Assembly (NCBI GenBank): GCA_018715065.1
Contig: DVMJ01000009.1
Span: 1-39,782 of the forward strand
Source: Fimiplasma intestinipullorum
Lineage (GTDB): Bacteria > Bacillota_I > Bacilli_A > Erysipelotrichales > Coprobacillaceae
Reading direction: 5' to 3'
Length of the DNA stretch: 39,782 nt
Part shown: positions 23,005-31,707 of the stretch, piece after piece
Numbering within the stretch: the first letter of the stretch is position 1
Layout: the number at the start of each line of letters is the position of its first letter
The notes under the pieces: generated by a model
What the model saw: the letters and a program-made list of their open reading frames with translations, nothing else
Told to the model about the DNA's origin: nothing
The model's database searches: none
Position numbers and translations under genes: made by a program

Positions 23005-23554
23005 AGGAAATCGCCTGTCCTTCGTAGGAAAACTGCAGGCTGAACGCACTTTCCCAATAACCTAAGAGATCGCCGCTTTGCACATGATCATACAGCGCAA
23101 CCTCTACTTCACTCAAATCACCGTACACAGCCTGTATCCCGTTTGTCTGTTCGATCGTGACACTTTTTTCATCAGCGGCAATGACCACCCCTTCACCGAT
23201 CGCGCTGATAGCGCTGGTTGGGGCGGTGAAATGGGTCTCGTCAATCGCCTCATAACTGACCGGCCCATCCACAGCGGTCGTTTCATTGTGGAAAAAAGGA
23301 ATGACAGATAACAGATGGGTATCGATCCAATCCTGATATTTTGCGAATGAAAGATGCTCACTGATCCACTGCGTGAACACCTCACCCTGCCCGCTAGCTC
23401 GCATATAGGTTCCTACTCCCAGCACCAGTGCGCCCGCCAGCATCAAACGAATCATCCAGCGGTAAAGCCGATTAAACTGACGATCATTCAAAACAGGTTG
23501 ACTATGATGATGGCGCTGACGCATGCGACGACGAATTTCATCTAAATCATCCAT
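22979..23554 (-). CDS. spoIVFA: SpoIVFA-like membrane protein with degenerate M23 domain
   Basis: SpoIVFA anchors and inhibits SpoIVFB in the forespore membrane until a signal arrives. The 191-residue protein has a basic, His-rich N-terminus (RRRMRQRHHHSQP), one transmembrane helix (about 33-50) and a C-terminal LytM-like domain (about 120-190, GEGVVIAADEKSVTIEQTNG). The zinc ligands of active M23 peptidases are missing: the usual HLHFE place reads LQFSYEG. That is expected of SpoIVFA, a non-catalytic relative. The identification rests mainly on topology and the overlap with spoIVFB. Confidence 0.78.
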   Translation of the reverse strand: MDDLDEIRRRMRQRHHHSQPVLNDRQFNRLYRWMIRLMLAGALVLGVGTYMRASGQGEVFTQWISEHLSFAKYQDWIDTHLLSVIPFFHNETTAVDGPVSYEAIDETHFTAPTSAISAIGEGVVIAADEKSVTIEQTNGIQAVYGDLSEVEVALYDHVQSGDLLGYWESAFSLQFSYEGQAISYEEALAMA

Positions 23555-23594
23555 CCCATCACCTCATTATCATGATATGAAAGAATGGCTTTCT

Positions 23595-24659
23595 TTATGT
23601 ACGACGCTCAACGATTTTCTTCAGACCGGCAAATCCAACCATCAGTAAAGGCACTGCAAAGACCATACCGGTAATGCCAAACAGATTGGTTCCGATGATA
23701 ATCGCACACAGGATCCAGATTGGCTTGGTATTCGTATTACTGGAATAAACACGCGGCATGATCACATATGAATCTACTAAAAAAAGAATCAGGGTCAAAA
23801 GCAGCATGACCATAAACTGAAGCGATGGTAAACCATATCCTGTCAGCAAACCGACCAGACTGGACATCAGCGGGCCAATATAAGGAATGATCACACTCAA
23901 AGCATTTAATACGGCCAGTTCCTTATAATAACTATGCCCCACCAGAAAATACATCAGTCCATATTCTAACAGATGAATTCCCATTAAGACCAGGACCCCT
24001 TTTAGAAAGCACAGCATATAATAATCCAGACTGGATAGATAACTCGGCAAGAAGGGATGGATCAAACGCGAGAGTCGCTTGATCTGCATTTTGACTTCAT
24101 CAATATGCGCAATCATGTAAAGAGAGATCGCCAGATAGATCACACCACTGGTAAAATAACCCAGCGCATCAGTCAGGGCTGTTAAAGCATTTTGCCAGAT
24201 GCCCAGATTATCGACTAAAGTCCGAATACCTTCAATGAAACTGGAAAATAACGGGCTCAAGTTCACATCATGTTCAATGATCAGCCAGATATTGATTTCC
24301 TGGGCTGCTGCGATCAGCATGGCCGACAGTTCTGAGATCTTGCGAATCATCGCCGGCAATAAAACAACGCCTAAGACCAGAACCAGAAAGATCACAGAAA
24401 TATAGACAAAAGCAATCGCCAGACCTCGTTTCATTCCCATATCTCTTAAAAAGTTCACACATGGATTTAAAATATAGGCAATCATAAAACCGATTGCAAA
24501 CGGTTTTATGATGGCTATCAGCATGCCGAAGATATCAGCAAAGACCGGACTGAGGGAATAGAGGATCAAGATGATCAAAAGGATCATAATGATACCAAGC
24601 GAACGATACAAAGTGGATATATCCTGGAGCTTTGAAATGATTTTTTTCATCAGGTTCAT
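23595..24659 (-). CDS. AI-2E family transporter-like permease
   Basis: A 354-residue membrane protein with about seven to eight hydrophobic helices and the family's large polar loop (about 85-200). Characteristic segments are IKPFAIGFMIAYILNPCVNFL near the start, then VIPYIGPLMSSLVGL and LVDSYVIMPRVYSSN, close to the PF01594 pattern, and a hydrophobic C-terminus. Members include TqsA (autoinducer-2 export) and Na+/H+ antiporters, so substrate cannot be inferred. It lies between minD and spoIVFA, an insertion into the Bacillus gene order. It begins 31 bp after the minD terminator without an obvious promoter. Confidence 0.88.
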   Translation of the reverse strand: MNLMKKIISKLQDISTLYRSLGIIMILLIILILYSLSPVFADIFGMLIAIIKPFAIGFMIAYILNPCVNFLRDMGMKRGLAIAFVYISVIFLVLVLGVVLLPAMIRKISELSAMLIAAAQEINIWLIIEHDVNLSPLFSSFIEGIRTLVDNLGIWQNALTALTDALGYFTSGVIYLAISLYMIAHIDEVKMQIKRLSRLIHPFLPSYLSSLDYYMLCFLKGVLVLMGIHLLEYGLMYFLVGHSYYKELAVLNALSVIIPYIGPLMSSLVGLLTGYGLPSLQFMVMLLLTLILFLVDSYVIMPRVYSSNTNTKPIWILCAIIIGTNLFGITGMVFAVPLLMVGFAGLKKIVERRT

Positions 24660-24689
24660 AAACTCACTTCCTTATACCCCTATTCTAAC

Positions 24690-24712
24690 AAAAAAAGCGC
24701 CATAAAGCACTT
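24690..24712 (-). terminator. Terminator of minCD, overlapping the minD stop codon
   Basis: AAGTGC / GCGCTT (6 bp with one wobble) and a seven-T tract. The first two stem bases belong to the TAA stop. Confidence 0.75.
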
Positions 24713-25490
24713 ATTTTTGAAATAGTTTTTGCAGAAAGGTCTTTTTGCGACTGACCGTATAGTTCACATTTTCACCATTTAAACGACGCGCAATTCGACA
24801 AAAGCATTCCCTCAAGATACTTCTATCATCAAAGTAGACCGGTACACCCCGATTATTCGCAGCAATCATATGGGCATCTTCATAAACAATTCCTAACAGT
24901 GGCAAAGAAAGGATCTCCGTTGCATCGCGCAGCGTTAGACTTGTCTTATTTTGTATGTAATCTTCATTTAACCGATTGACGATCATTGAGATATTGCCGA
25001 TACCCTTCTTCATCAGCAAGCCCACCACCCGATCGCAGTCACGGATGCTGGCGAGATCTAAATTAACGACCACGATGGCTTCATCTGCACAGTTAGCTGC
25101 ATACTGAAAGCCTTTCTCAATACCGGCCGGACTATCAATCAAAATATAATCAAACTGATGTTTAAAGTGATCCACCAGCGTTTGCATATATTCCAGGTTG
25201 AAATCACCAAACTGCAAGGTCTTACAAGCAGGAATCAAATATAAGGACGCACAGCGTTTATCTTTGATCAGGACCTGATCCATGGTACAACGTCCATCCA
25301 CGACGTCTTTCAGATCATAGATCACCCGATTTTCCAGTCCCATCATCACATCCAGATTTTTCAGACCCAGATCAGCATCGACTAAACAGACCCGATAATC
25401 CTGATTGGCCAGTGCACAAGCCAAATTCACACTGATACTGCTCTTGCCGACACCACCTTTTCCCGAAGTAATTACGATTGTTCTAGCCAT
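24711..25490 (-). CDS. minD: Septum site-determining ATPase MinD
   Basis: MinD is a membrane-bound ParA-type ATPase that recruits MinC to keep FtsZ rings away from the poles. The deviant Walker A is ITSGKGGVGKSSISVNL (about 6-22), with CLVDADLGLKNLDVMMGLE and YILIDSPAGIE as Walker A' and B. The C-terminus KKTFLQKLFQK is the amphipathic membrane helix. The ATG after GGGGGATAGTG gives 259 residues; a longer frame would run into minC. It overlaps the minC stop by 8 bp. No MinE or MinJ is seen nearby. Confidence 0.95.
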   Translation of the reverse strand: MARTIVITSGKGGVGKSSISVNLACALANQDYRVCLVDADLGLKNLDVMMGLENRVIYDLKDVVDGRCTMDQVLIKDKRCASLYLIPACKTLQFGDFNLEYMQTLVDHFKHQFDYILIDSPAGIEKGFQYAANCADEAIVVVNLDLASIRDCDRVVGLLMKKGIGNISMIVNRLNEDYIQNKTSLTLRDATEILSLPLLGIVYEDAHMIAANNRGVPVYFDDRSILRECFCRIARRLNGENVNYTVSRKKTFLQKLFQK

Positions 25491-26052
25491 CACTATCCCC
25501 CTCCAAAATATCCCCATCGTGGGACACATCATCGTATAATCTCAGTGTCCGCGTGCTGACATGCTCTAAACGCTTCTGATTGATGCACAGGGTCGCATCC
25601 ACTAAGTGGGTCGCGCTGATATGCGCATTTGGCCCATGCACCTCAATCACCCCGCGCACTTCACCCAGTGCATAGACATTGCCTTGTACCCTCAGATATC
25701 CACCGGGATTGATCCTGCCATCAAAGACCACATCTTCATCAGCCTGGACAACCTCGCCATTGCGGATGGTCATGGATAAATGAGTCATCTCTGTTTTGGT
25801 TGGACAAGGCTGATTGAAGCCGCAAAAAAGGACCTGTTGGCTGGTCGTCAGAACATCCAGCAAAGCAAAAAGGAATTGGCGCGAGAGCAGCCGCTGACCA
25901 AAATCAAAATAAGCACGGATAAAATATCCCTCTTTATGGAGCAGCGGATTGTCGATCCAGTCAGTGATACCGACAAGAACCTCTGCTTCTGACAATGTTT
26001 CATCAATCACAAATAAAAGATGATCATTGATGCCTTTGACCTGTATCTTCAT
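25483..26052 (-). CDS. minC: Septum site-determining protein MinC
   Basis: MinC inhibits FtsZ assembly. The 189-residue protein has a divergent N-terminal domain (about 1-85) and a clear C-terminal beta-helix domain (about 90-175): VFDGRINPGGYLRVQGNVYALGEV... then VIEVHGPNAHISATHL, the MinD-binding part. It overlaps minD by 8 bp. The 77-bp gap to radC has an AT run and a weak hairpin, so a promoter for minCD may lie there or minCD may follow radC. Confidence 0.9.
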   Translation of the reverse strand: MKIQVKGINDHLLFVIDETLSEAEVLVGITDWIDNPLLHKEGYFIRAYFDFGQRLLSRQFLFALLDVLTTSQQVLFCGFNQPCPTKTEMTHLSMTIRNGEVVQADEDVVFDGRINPGGYLRVQGNVYALGEVRGVIEVHGPNAHISATHLVDATLCINQKRLEHVSTRTLRLYDDVSHDGDILEGDSDG

Positions 26053-26129
26053 GCTCCGCCCTCACTTCCTAACACTAAACTCATTGTAAGGGGTCGCCCG
26101 TAAAAAAAGTGTCGAAGCAGCTTATGAAA

Positions 26130-26804
26130 CTAAAAAAGTTCTGCTTCTCTTAAACTGATATAACGATTTTTGCCGATGATCAGATGATCCAAGAGCGGGA
26201 TACCGATGATCTCACCGGTACGGGCAATCATCTCGGTCAATTCAATATCAGCCTTGGAAGGGGTGGCATTGCCACTGGGATGATTATGTGCAATAATGAT
26301 CCGCGCCGCTGAACAGGCCATCGCCTCTTTATAGATCTCACGGGGATGGGCAATGGAACAGTCCAGTCCGCCCTTATAGATCATCCGTTCTCTGATGATC
26401 TGGTTTTTCGTATTCAAAAATAGGGTGACCAGACATTCCTGCTGCTGATCCTGCAGCTTGCCTGCCAGATAATTGAAGGCATCCTGCGCATTTTCGATAC
26501 GCCGCTTTTCTTTTGGATCCGAAAGCTGCAGACGCGTAGCCAATTCAATGGCAGCCAACACTTCCAGTGCCTTTGCTTCCTTGATGCCTTTAATTTGGAC
26601 CAGATCCGCCAGCGTCAGCTGCGGCAAGTTCACAAACCCACCGCAGCATTGAATGATCTTATAAGCCAGATCGAGACTGGAAGCACTGCGCGTCCCTGTC
26701 TTTAGCAGGATCGCCAGTAATTCGGCATTGCTGAGCGTATCAATACCATGATAAAGGGCTTTTTCACGAGGGCGCTCATCCTCATGCATTTCTTTGATTT
26801 GCAT
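26130..26804 (-). CDS. radC: RadC-family JAB/MPN domain protein
   Basis: The 224-residue protein has an N-terminal helix-hairpin-helix-like part (about 1-100, DTLSNAELLAILLKTGTRS and ADLVQIKGIKEAKALEVLAAIE) and a C-terminal JAMM metallo-domain with HNHPSGNATPSKAD (two His and an Asp; about 172-185). The family name comes from a misassigned E. coli repair locus and the biochemical role remains unclear. The neighbourhood next to min genes is common in Firmicutes. It starts 3 bp after the SPOR-like gene, so the pair is one operon. Confidence 0.93.
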   Translation of the reverse strand: MQIKEMHEDERPREKALYHGIDTLSNAELLAILLKTGTRSASSLDLAYKIIQCCGGFVNLPQLTLADLVQIKGIKEAKALEVLAAIELATRLQLSDPKEKRRIENAQDAFNYLAGKLQDQQQECLVTLFLNTKNQIIRERMIYKGGLDCSIAHPREIYKEAMACSAARIIIAHNHPSGNATPSKADIELTEMIARTGEIIGIPLLDHLIIGKNRYISLREAELF

Positions 26805-26807
26805 TAT

Positions 26808-27182
26808 TCACCTGCTTTCCAGATAGTCAATCAGGGCATCGGGATCATCGATAGAGAGGTCAGAAGGACAGCTGACTTCCTTTGCCACCACGCTTAGGCC
26901 AGCATTCTGCAGTGCTGTCGTGACTTCGGCATTATCACTTTGTTCAAAGGTAAAATTCGCAATCAAATAATACTGATCCTCTTTATGTACGATATAGTGC
27001 TCAAAGCCTGCTGATTCTAATTGACTGGCTGCCTGTGAAGCATTCTCCTGACTGGAATAAAGACCGACCTGATTATAATAAAGGGTGGATGTCTGCTGTT
27101 CAGGCACCAGATAAAGCATCAGACTTCCCAAAATACTGCCGATCAACAGGCCTAAAGCGACCATTACATATTCCTTTTTCAT
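26808..27182 (-). CDS. Membrane-anchored SPOR-like domain protein
   Basis: A 124-residue protein with one N-terminal transmembrane helix (about 5-27, GLLIGSILGSLMLYLVP) and a predicted extracytoplasmic part. Residues about 36-105 read like a SPOR domain (NQVGLYSSQENASQAASQLESAG..., then EDQYYLIANF, then a second SAxLQNAG-type helix), which binds denuded septal peptidoglycan. The C-terminal 20 residues are acidic. It is a plausible division-site protein given radC and minCD downstream, but that is inference. No specific homologue is recognised. Confidence 0.7.
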   Translation of the reverse strand: MKKEYVMVALGLLIGSILGSLMLYLVPEQQTSTLYYNQVGLYSSQENASQAASQLESAGFEHYIVHKEDQYYLIANFTFEQSDNAEVTTALQNAGLSVVAKEVSCPSDLSIDDPDALIDYLESR

Positions 27183-27265
27183 ACACTCACCTCAACCTAT
27201 CCTATGAGATGGATCACCTGTTTATGCCCTCATTCTATTATCCGCTTTTTATCCCAAAAACACTT

Positions 27266-27298
27266 GAAAAAAAAGGAGATTGTTTGGATACAATCCCC
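27266..27298 (-). terminator. Terminator of valS, starting in its stop codon
   Basis: GGGGATTG / CAATCTCC (8 bp with one G-T) followed by a nine-base T tract on the minus strand. The stem begins with the G of the TAG stop. Confidence 0.83.
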
Positions 27299-29919
27299 TA
27301 TTTGGATAAGGCCGCCAGTCCTGCCAGAACACTTTCATATTGTTTACGGTAATTAGCCAGTTTTTCTTTTTCCTGAGCAATCTTAGCAGCCGGAGCTTTG
27401 GCGACGAAGTTTGGATTTGCCAGCATCTTTTCACAACGCTGGATCTCTTTTTCCAGACGGTCTTTTTCTTTTTCCTGTTTGGCTCTCTCAGCCTGGAAAT
27501 CCACGAGTCCTTCAAGTGATACTTCCAGTACGTTACCGCCACGGATCGTTCGGGTCGTCACTTCTCCTTCTAAGCCCTCAGAAGAGAACCCTAAGCACTG
27601 TGCATGACCTAAACGACTGATATAAGGCGCTAACTGATCAGCGTAACTGGATAACTGACTATCCGCTGTTTCTCTGATATGATAATGAATTTCTTTAGCG
27701 TTCTTGATATTGTAGTTCACTCTGATCTCACGAATACCTTTGATGATCTCAATCAGATCTGCTGCCTGTTTTTCGACTTCAGGTGCCTCGAAATCAGGCT
27801 GAATCTCAGGCCAGGTCGTGATACAGATAGATTCTTCCAGATGTGGGATGGCCTGATAGATCTCTTCAGTCACAAACGGCATAAATGGGTGCAGCATCTT
27901 CACAATGGCATTCAGCACATAAACGAGTGTTGCCCGTGTTTCTTCTTTAGCTTTCGCATCTTCACCATTTAAAGCAACCTTCGCCAGTTCGATATACCAG
28001 GAGCAGAAATCATCCCAGATAAAACGATAAAGTTCTGTGCCGACAATGACAAATTCGTACTTATCCATGTATTCATCGACATGCGCGATGACCTGATTCA
28101 AGCGATGCAGGATCCAGCGATCTGCCAGCTGATGTGTCTCTACTTTCTTTGGATAAGCCATCTCTTCTTCAATATTCATCAGGACAAAGCGGCTGGCGTT
28201 CCAGATCTTATTAATAAAGTTCCAGGAGGCTTCCACTTTTTCAGGAATATAACGCAGATCCTGTCCAGGCGCTGAATTTGTCGTCAGGAAATAACGCAGC
28301 GCATCGGCACCATAAGTGTCGATCACTTCCATCGGATCCACACCGTTGCCTAAGGACTTCGACATCTTGCGTCCTTGCTCATCACGGATCAGACCATGAA
28401 TCAGACAGTCTTTAAATGGACGCTGACCGGTCAGTTCCAGTCCCTGGAAAGCCATTCTTGCTACCCAGAAGAAAATGATATCATATGCAGTAACCAGCAC
28501 ATTAGTTGGATAATAACGCTGCAGATCCTCTGTTTTTTCAGGCCAGCCTAAGGTTGAGAATGGCCACAGGGCTGAACTGAACCAGGTATCCAGGACATCC
28601 TCATCCTGAACCCAGCCTTCACCCTCAGGTGCACTTTCACCCACATAGATCTCTTCACCACGATACCAGGCTGGGATCCGATGTCCCCACCAGAGCTGGC
28701 GGGAAATACACCAGTCAAAACAATTTTCCATCCATTGATTCAGTGTTTTTTCAAAACGTGCAGGATAGAAATGAATCTTTTTGTCTGCATCCGCCTGTTG
28801 CTCAAGCACCTGTTTAGCCAGCTTGTCCATACGTACGAACCACTGTTTGGATAAATATGGCTCAACCACCGCATGCGTTCGCTCACTATGTCCGACACTA
28901 TGTACCATCGGTTCAATCTCAATCAACAGATCGGCCTCTTCCAGATCTTTCACCAGGGCTTCACGGCATGCCTCACGACTCATGCCGCAATACTTTCCGG
29001 CATTTTCATTCATCGTCGCATCCGGGTTCATGACTACCACGCGTTCTAAGTGATGACGATTGCCAACTTCAAAGTCGTTTGGATCATGCGCAGGCGTGAT
29101 CTTTACGACTCCTGTACCAAATTCAGGATCTGCGTGCATATCCGCAATGATCGGAATGCGTTTATTTACGATAGGCAGGATAACATATTGTCCTACTAAA
29201 TCTTTATAGCGCTCATCTTTGGGATTGACTGCAACAGCCGTATCACCAAACAAGGTTTCCGGACGTGTCGTCGCTACCTCCAGATAACGACTATGATCTT
29301 CCAGATAATACTTTAAATGATAAAAAGCGCCCGGATCATCCTGATAGATCACCTCTTCATTAGATAAAGCCGTCTGCGAAACCGGATCCCAGTTGATGAT
29401 CCTTTCTCCACGATAAATGAGGCCCTGACGATAATAATCAACGAATACCCTGGTAACTGCCTTATTCAGTCCTTCATCAAGAGTAAATCTTTCGCGGGAG
29501 TAATCCAACGATAAGCCCAGCTTGCTCCATTGATCACGAATGTTCTTAGCATATTCCTCTTTCCATTCCCAAGCTTTCTCTAAGAAACCTTCACGGCCAA
29601 GATCACGTTTATTGATGCCCTGCTTCTTCAATTTTTCTACGACCTTGACCTCTGTTGCAATCGCCGCATGGTCCATGCCCGGCAGCCACAACGCATCAAA
29701 GCCTTTCATGCGTTTATAACGAATGATCATATCCTGTAACGTCGTATCCCAGGCATGACCTAAATGTAGTTTTCCGGTAACATTAGGCGGTGGGATCACG
29801 ATTGCATAAGGTTTTTTAGAGGTATCGCCGGCTTCGAAGTAATGGTGATCAAGCCAGTTCTGATACTTTCCTTTTTCTACCTCCTGATGATTATATTTTG
29901 GTGCTAACTCTTTTTTCAT
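27298..29919 (-). CDS. valS: Valyl-tRNA synthetase
   Basis: Charges tRNA-Val. The 873-residue class I enzyme has the HIGH-type motif in PPPNVTGKLHLGHAW, the editing domain (about 190-350, VATTRPETLFGDTAVAV), KMSKSLGNGVDPMEV, the anticodon-binding helical domain and a C-terminal coiled coil (about 805-870, rich in Glu and Lys) that grips tRNA. The ATG at MKKELAPKYNH is correctly spaced from AAGGAGG; an ATG two codons upstream abuts that site. It follows the DUF4375-type gene by 11 bp and is controlled by the T-box further upstream. Confidence 0.98.
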   Translation of the reverse strand: MKKELAPKYNHQEVEKGKYQNWLDHHYFEAGDTSKKPYAIVIPPPNVTGKLHLGHAWDTTLQDMIIRYKRMKGFDALWLPGMDHAAIATEVKVVEKLKKQGINKRDLGREGFLEKAWEWKEEYAKNIRDQWSKLGLSLDYSRERFTLDEGLNKAVTRVFVDYYRQGLIYRGERIINWDPVSQTALSNEEVIYQDDPGAFYHLKYYLEDHSRYLEVATTRPETLFGDTAVAVNPKDERYKDLVGQYVILPIVNKRIPIIADMHADPEFGTGVVKITPAHDPNDFEVGNRHHLERVVVMNPDATMNENAGKYCGMSREACREALVKDLEEADLLIEIEPMVHSVGHSERTHAVVEPYLSKQWFVRMDKLAKQVLEQQADADKKIHFYPARFEKTLNQWMENCFDWCISRQLWWGHRIPAWYRGEEIYVGESAPEGEGWVQDEDVLDTWFSSALWPFSTLGWPEKTEDLQRYYPTNVLVTAYDIIFFWVARMAFQGLELTGQRPFKDCLIHGLIRDEQGRKMSKSLGNGVDPMEVIDTYGADALRYFLTTNSAPGQDLRYIPEKVEASWNFINKIWNASRFVLMNIEEEMAYPKKVETHQLADRWILHRLNQVIAHVDEYMDKYEFVIVGTELYRFIWDDFCSWYIELAKVALNGEDAKAKEETRATLVYVLNAIVKMLHPFMPFVTEEIYQAIPHLEESICITTWPEIQPDFEAPEVEKQAADLIEIIKGIREIRVNYNIKNAKEIHYHIRETADSQLSSYADQLAPYISRLGHAQCLGFSSEGLEGEVTTRTIRGGNVLEVSLEGLVDFQAERAKQEKEKDRLEKEIQRCEKMLANPNFVAKAPAAKIAQEKEKLANYRKQYESVLAGLAALSK

Positions 29920-29930
29920 AAGCATCCTCC

Positions 29931-30527
29931 TTAATTCAAAAATGTGGCTTTATGCTGACGGATGTAGTTTGCCAGCTTATTCTCGATCTGTTCTTCTTCA
30001 CACAGATCCATAAAATCAAATGTATAGGTCTGGAAAGATGGTGCATCATCCTCCTCATCCACATCTACATCAGCAATTTGACCGCTTTGTTCCTGAATTG
30101 CCAGATCGACGACCTTTTGCATCAGATCAGCCAGTTTCGGACAGCCGATGGCCGTAAAACTGTCGACCAGATCTGGTAAATATTCCTTTCCGGGTCCAGT
30201 GAAAAACTGATAGACCGAGCCACGGCCATTGTCAACAGCAGTCTGCATCAAATAGACGGTATAGACGACCTTCTCTCCTTCCGTCAGATTTTCCTTGAGA
30301 TGCTCATAGTCTTCATCTTCCTTGGTAAAGATGTGCGTCACAATGGCATCCTTAAGTTCATCATCCAGGGTTTCGTCAAATGTTGTTTCATCGATATGAC
30401 GATATTTTTCCTGTTTTTCAAGCATCTGCTGCATCATTGCATCCTGTTGCTTTTTAAGTTGACGGGTGCCTATCACGATCTGCACGATCAACCAGACCCC
30501 AATCACAATCAATACATACTGTAACAT
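29931..30527 (-). CDS. Membrane-anchored DUF4375 (DMP19-like) domain protein
   Basis: A 198-residue protein with an N-terminal transmembrane helix (about 3-20), a basic stop (RQLKKQQ) and a cytoplasmic charged linker. Residues about 75-150 (EGEKVVYTVYLMQTAVDNGRGSVYQFFTGPGKEYLPDLVDSF...) match the DUF4375/DMP19-like pattern, with the G-x-S-x-Y-F core. The tail is very acidic (VDVDEEDDAP). The family includes a Neisseria DNA-mimic protein, but most members have no known role and I do not transfer that function. It is the first gene after the valyl T-box and 11 bp upstream of valS, so it should be induced with valS. The ATG follows GAGGAGG by 8 bp. Confidence 0.72.
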   Translation of the reverse strand: MLQYVLIVIGVWLIVQIVIGTRQLKKQQDAMMQQMLEKQEKYRHIDETTFDETLDDELKDAIVTHIFTKEDEDYEHLKENLTEGEKVVYTVYLMQTAVDNGRGSVYQFFTGPGKEYLPDLVDSFTAIGCPKLADLMQKVVDLAIQEQSGQIADVDVDEEDDAPSFQTYTFDFMDLCEEEQIENKLANYIRQHKATFLN

Positions 30528-30544
30528 CACAGATCCTCCTCAAA

Positions 30545-30755
30545 TAAAAAAGACGTCCTCATAAGGACGTCTGGAACGTGGTACCACCTTACTTCGCATC
30601 ATTGATGCCTCATTACCTTAACGCGGTCCACGTGTTTACCTACTTCATTTCAATAAACAAGCTCGAGGGCTACCTTCAATAACGGCCTTTATTCCTTTTC
30701 AGCAAACGGAACTCTCTAAGAAAGACGAAGTTATTTACTCCTCCCTGTCAACGCA
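30545..30755 (-). promoter_or_regulatory. T-box leader (valine) with terminator/antiterminator
   Basis: On the minus strand the leader contains AGAGAG in a long stem I, the T-box core GGTGGTACCACGTTCC, and the terminator AGACGTCCT / AGGACGTCT plus T tract at its end. The core sequence can pair alternatively as antiterminator when uncharged tRNA binds. The specifier is probably GTA (valine) within GAAGGTAGCC, complement of 30671-30673. The leader lies before DUF4375-valS, and valine fits the synthetase downstream; the specifier choice is by motif and context only. Confidence 0.9.
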
Positions 30756-30760
30756 CCCCC

Positions 30761-30789
30761 ATTATAACAAATTTTTAAATGACCGTCTA
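30761..30789 (-). promoter_or_regulatory. Sigma-A promoter of the T-box / DUF4375 / valS unit
   Basis: On the minus strand TAGACG, a 17-bp spacer and a perfect TATAAT, with the -35 touching the end of the ysxE-like gene. Confidence 0.7.
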
Positions 30790-31707
30790 GCTATTTTCCA
30801 GCTTTAAACAAGAAAGAATGACTTCAAGCTGATTCAGGTACATCTGCAACTGAAATATATGTTCGACCTGCTTAAAGGGATCTTTCTGAATTTCCAGACA
30901 ACCAACCAGGCAAAGCTGGATCGCAAAATCAAGTTTTTCGCAATCCTGCCAGTCGAAATGAGCAAAATAAAAAGTCTCCAGCATCTCCCATTCCACAAAG
31001 GGAAAATGTCCCTTCTGATAAAGAGCCACCAGATCGGCAACCGGACTATCTAAACGACAGTGATCCAGGCCGATCAGCTGATTGGTTTTGCAAGCAAAAT
31101 GTTCAGGAGCATAATGACGGTAAGTCAGACAAAGCCGACGGGTCTCTTTCTGTTTAGTCATGCTTTCCAGTTGGCTTATCAAACGTTCAGCTCTAGCCAG
31201 ATTCTGACATAAGCGGGGATACAGGTCCTGCCAGCTCCAGTAAGCCGGATCAGGATAATAGGACAGCTGCCCCGTATGCAAACAGTTTTCATACCAGGAA
31301 GCACATTGCCAACATCGCTGACGATAGCTTTCAATCAAACGAACATAAAACCCTTCTTCAATTCGTGCTACATAGAAGGTGGACTGATGCAATTTAGCCA
31401 ACAGGCTTAAATAATGCCGCAGTTTAAAATCACCGACAAGATTTTCTTCGGTCTCGATCCCCAGACAAAGAAAAAAGCCATCCTGATGGTCACACACAAA
31501 TAGCTCTCCATTACGACATGGAATCAAGGGAGCAAAAAAAGGTAATGACATGGTCTGGACCAAACCGAGAGCTTCCCTTAACTTTGCAGGCGCAGCCCTC
31601 TTTAGATAATAGGTCTCACCACTAGCTTTCAGACGCCAGACATTCGGGCTGATCGTCTCCAAATGGTCGATTTCCAGGCCATAGTGGGCCTTGATCCAAT
31701 CTTTCAT
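30787..31707 (-). CDS. ysxE: YsxE/CotS-like spore coat kinase-fold protein
   Basis: A 306-residue protein with the aminoglycoside-phosphotransferase fold of the CotS family, needed for spore coat encasement in Bacillus. The lysine of the nucleotide pocket may be Lys36 in YYLKRAA. The catalytic loop that normally reads HGDxxxxN is RHYAPEHF (197-204), lacking the Asp and Asn, and the metal-binding segment is LDHC near 215, so a pseudokinase is likely. It overlaps the spoVID-like stop by 4 bp (ATGA) and precedes valS, the same order spoVID-ysxE-valS as in Bacillus. No clear ribosome site, consistent with coupling. Rich in Cys, Trp and Tyr. Confidence 0.8.
   Translation of the reverse strand: MKDWIKAHYGLEIDHLETISPNVWRLKASGETYYLKRAAPAKLREALGLVQTMSLPFFAPLIPCRNGELFVCDHQDGFFLCLGIETEENLVGDFKLRHYLSLLAKLHQSTFYVARIEEGFYVRLIESYRQRCWQCASWYENCLHTGQLSYYPDPAYWSWQDLYPRLCQNLARAERLISQLESMTKQKETRRLCLTYRHYAPEHFACKTNQLIGLDHCRLDSPVADLVALYQKGHFPFVEWEMLETFYFAHFDWQDCEKLDFAIQLCLVGCLEIQKDPFKQVEHIFQLQMYLNQLEVILSCLKLENS

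Noticed and set aside
27035..27352. A 105-codon plus-strand frame across the valS/SPOR gap
   Set aside because: It crosses a terminator and two minus-strand genes and has no recognisable motif.
29931..30527. Calling the DUF4375-type protein a DNA mimic or an immunity protein
   Set aside because: That role is shown only for a distant Neisseria member. This one is membrane-anchored and in a tRNA synthetase unit.
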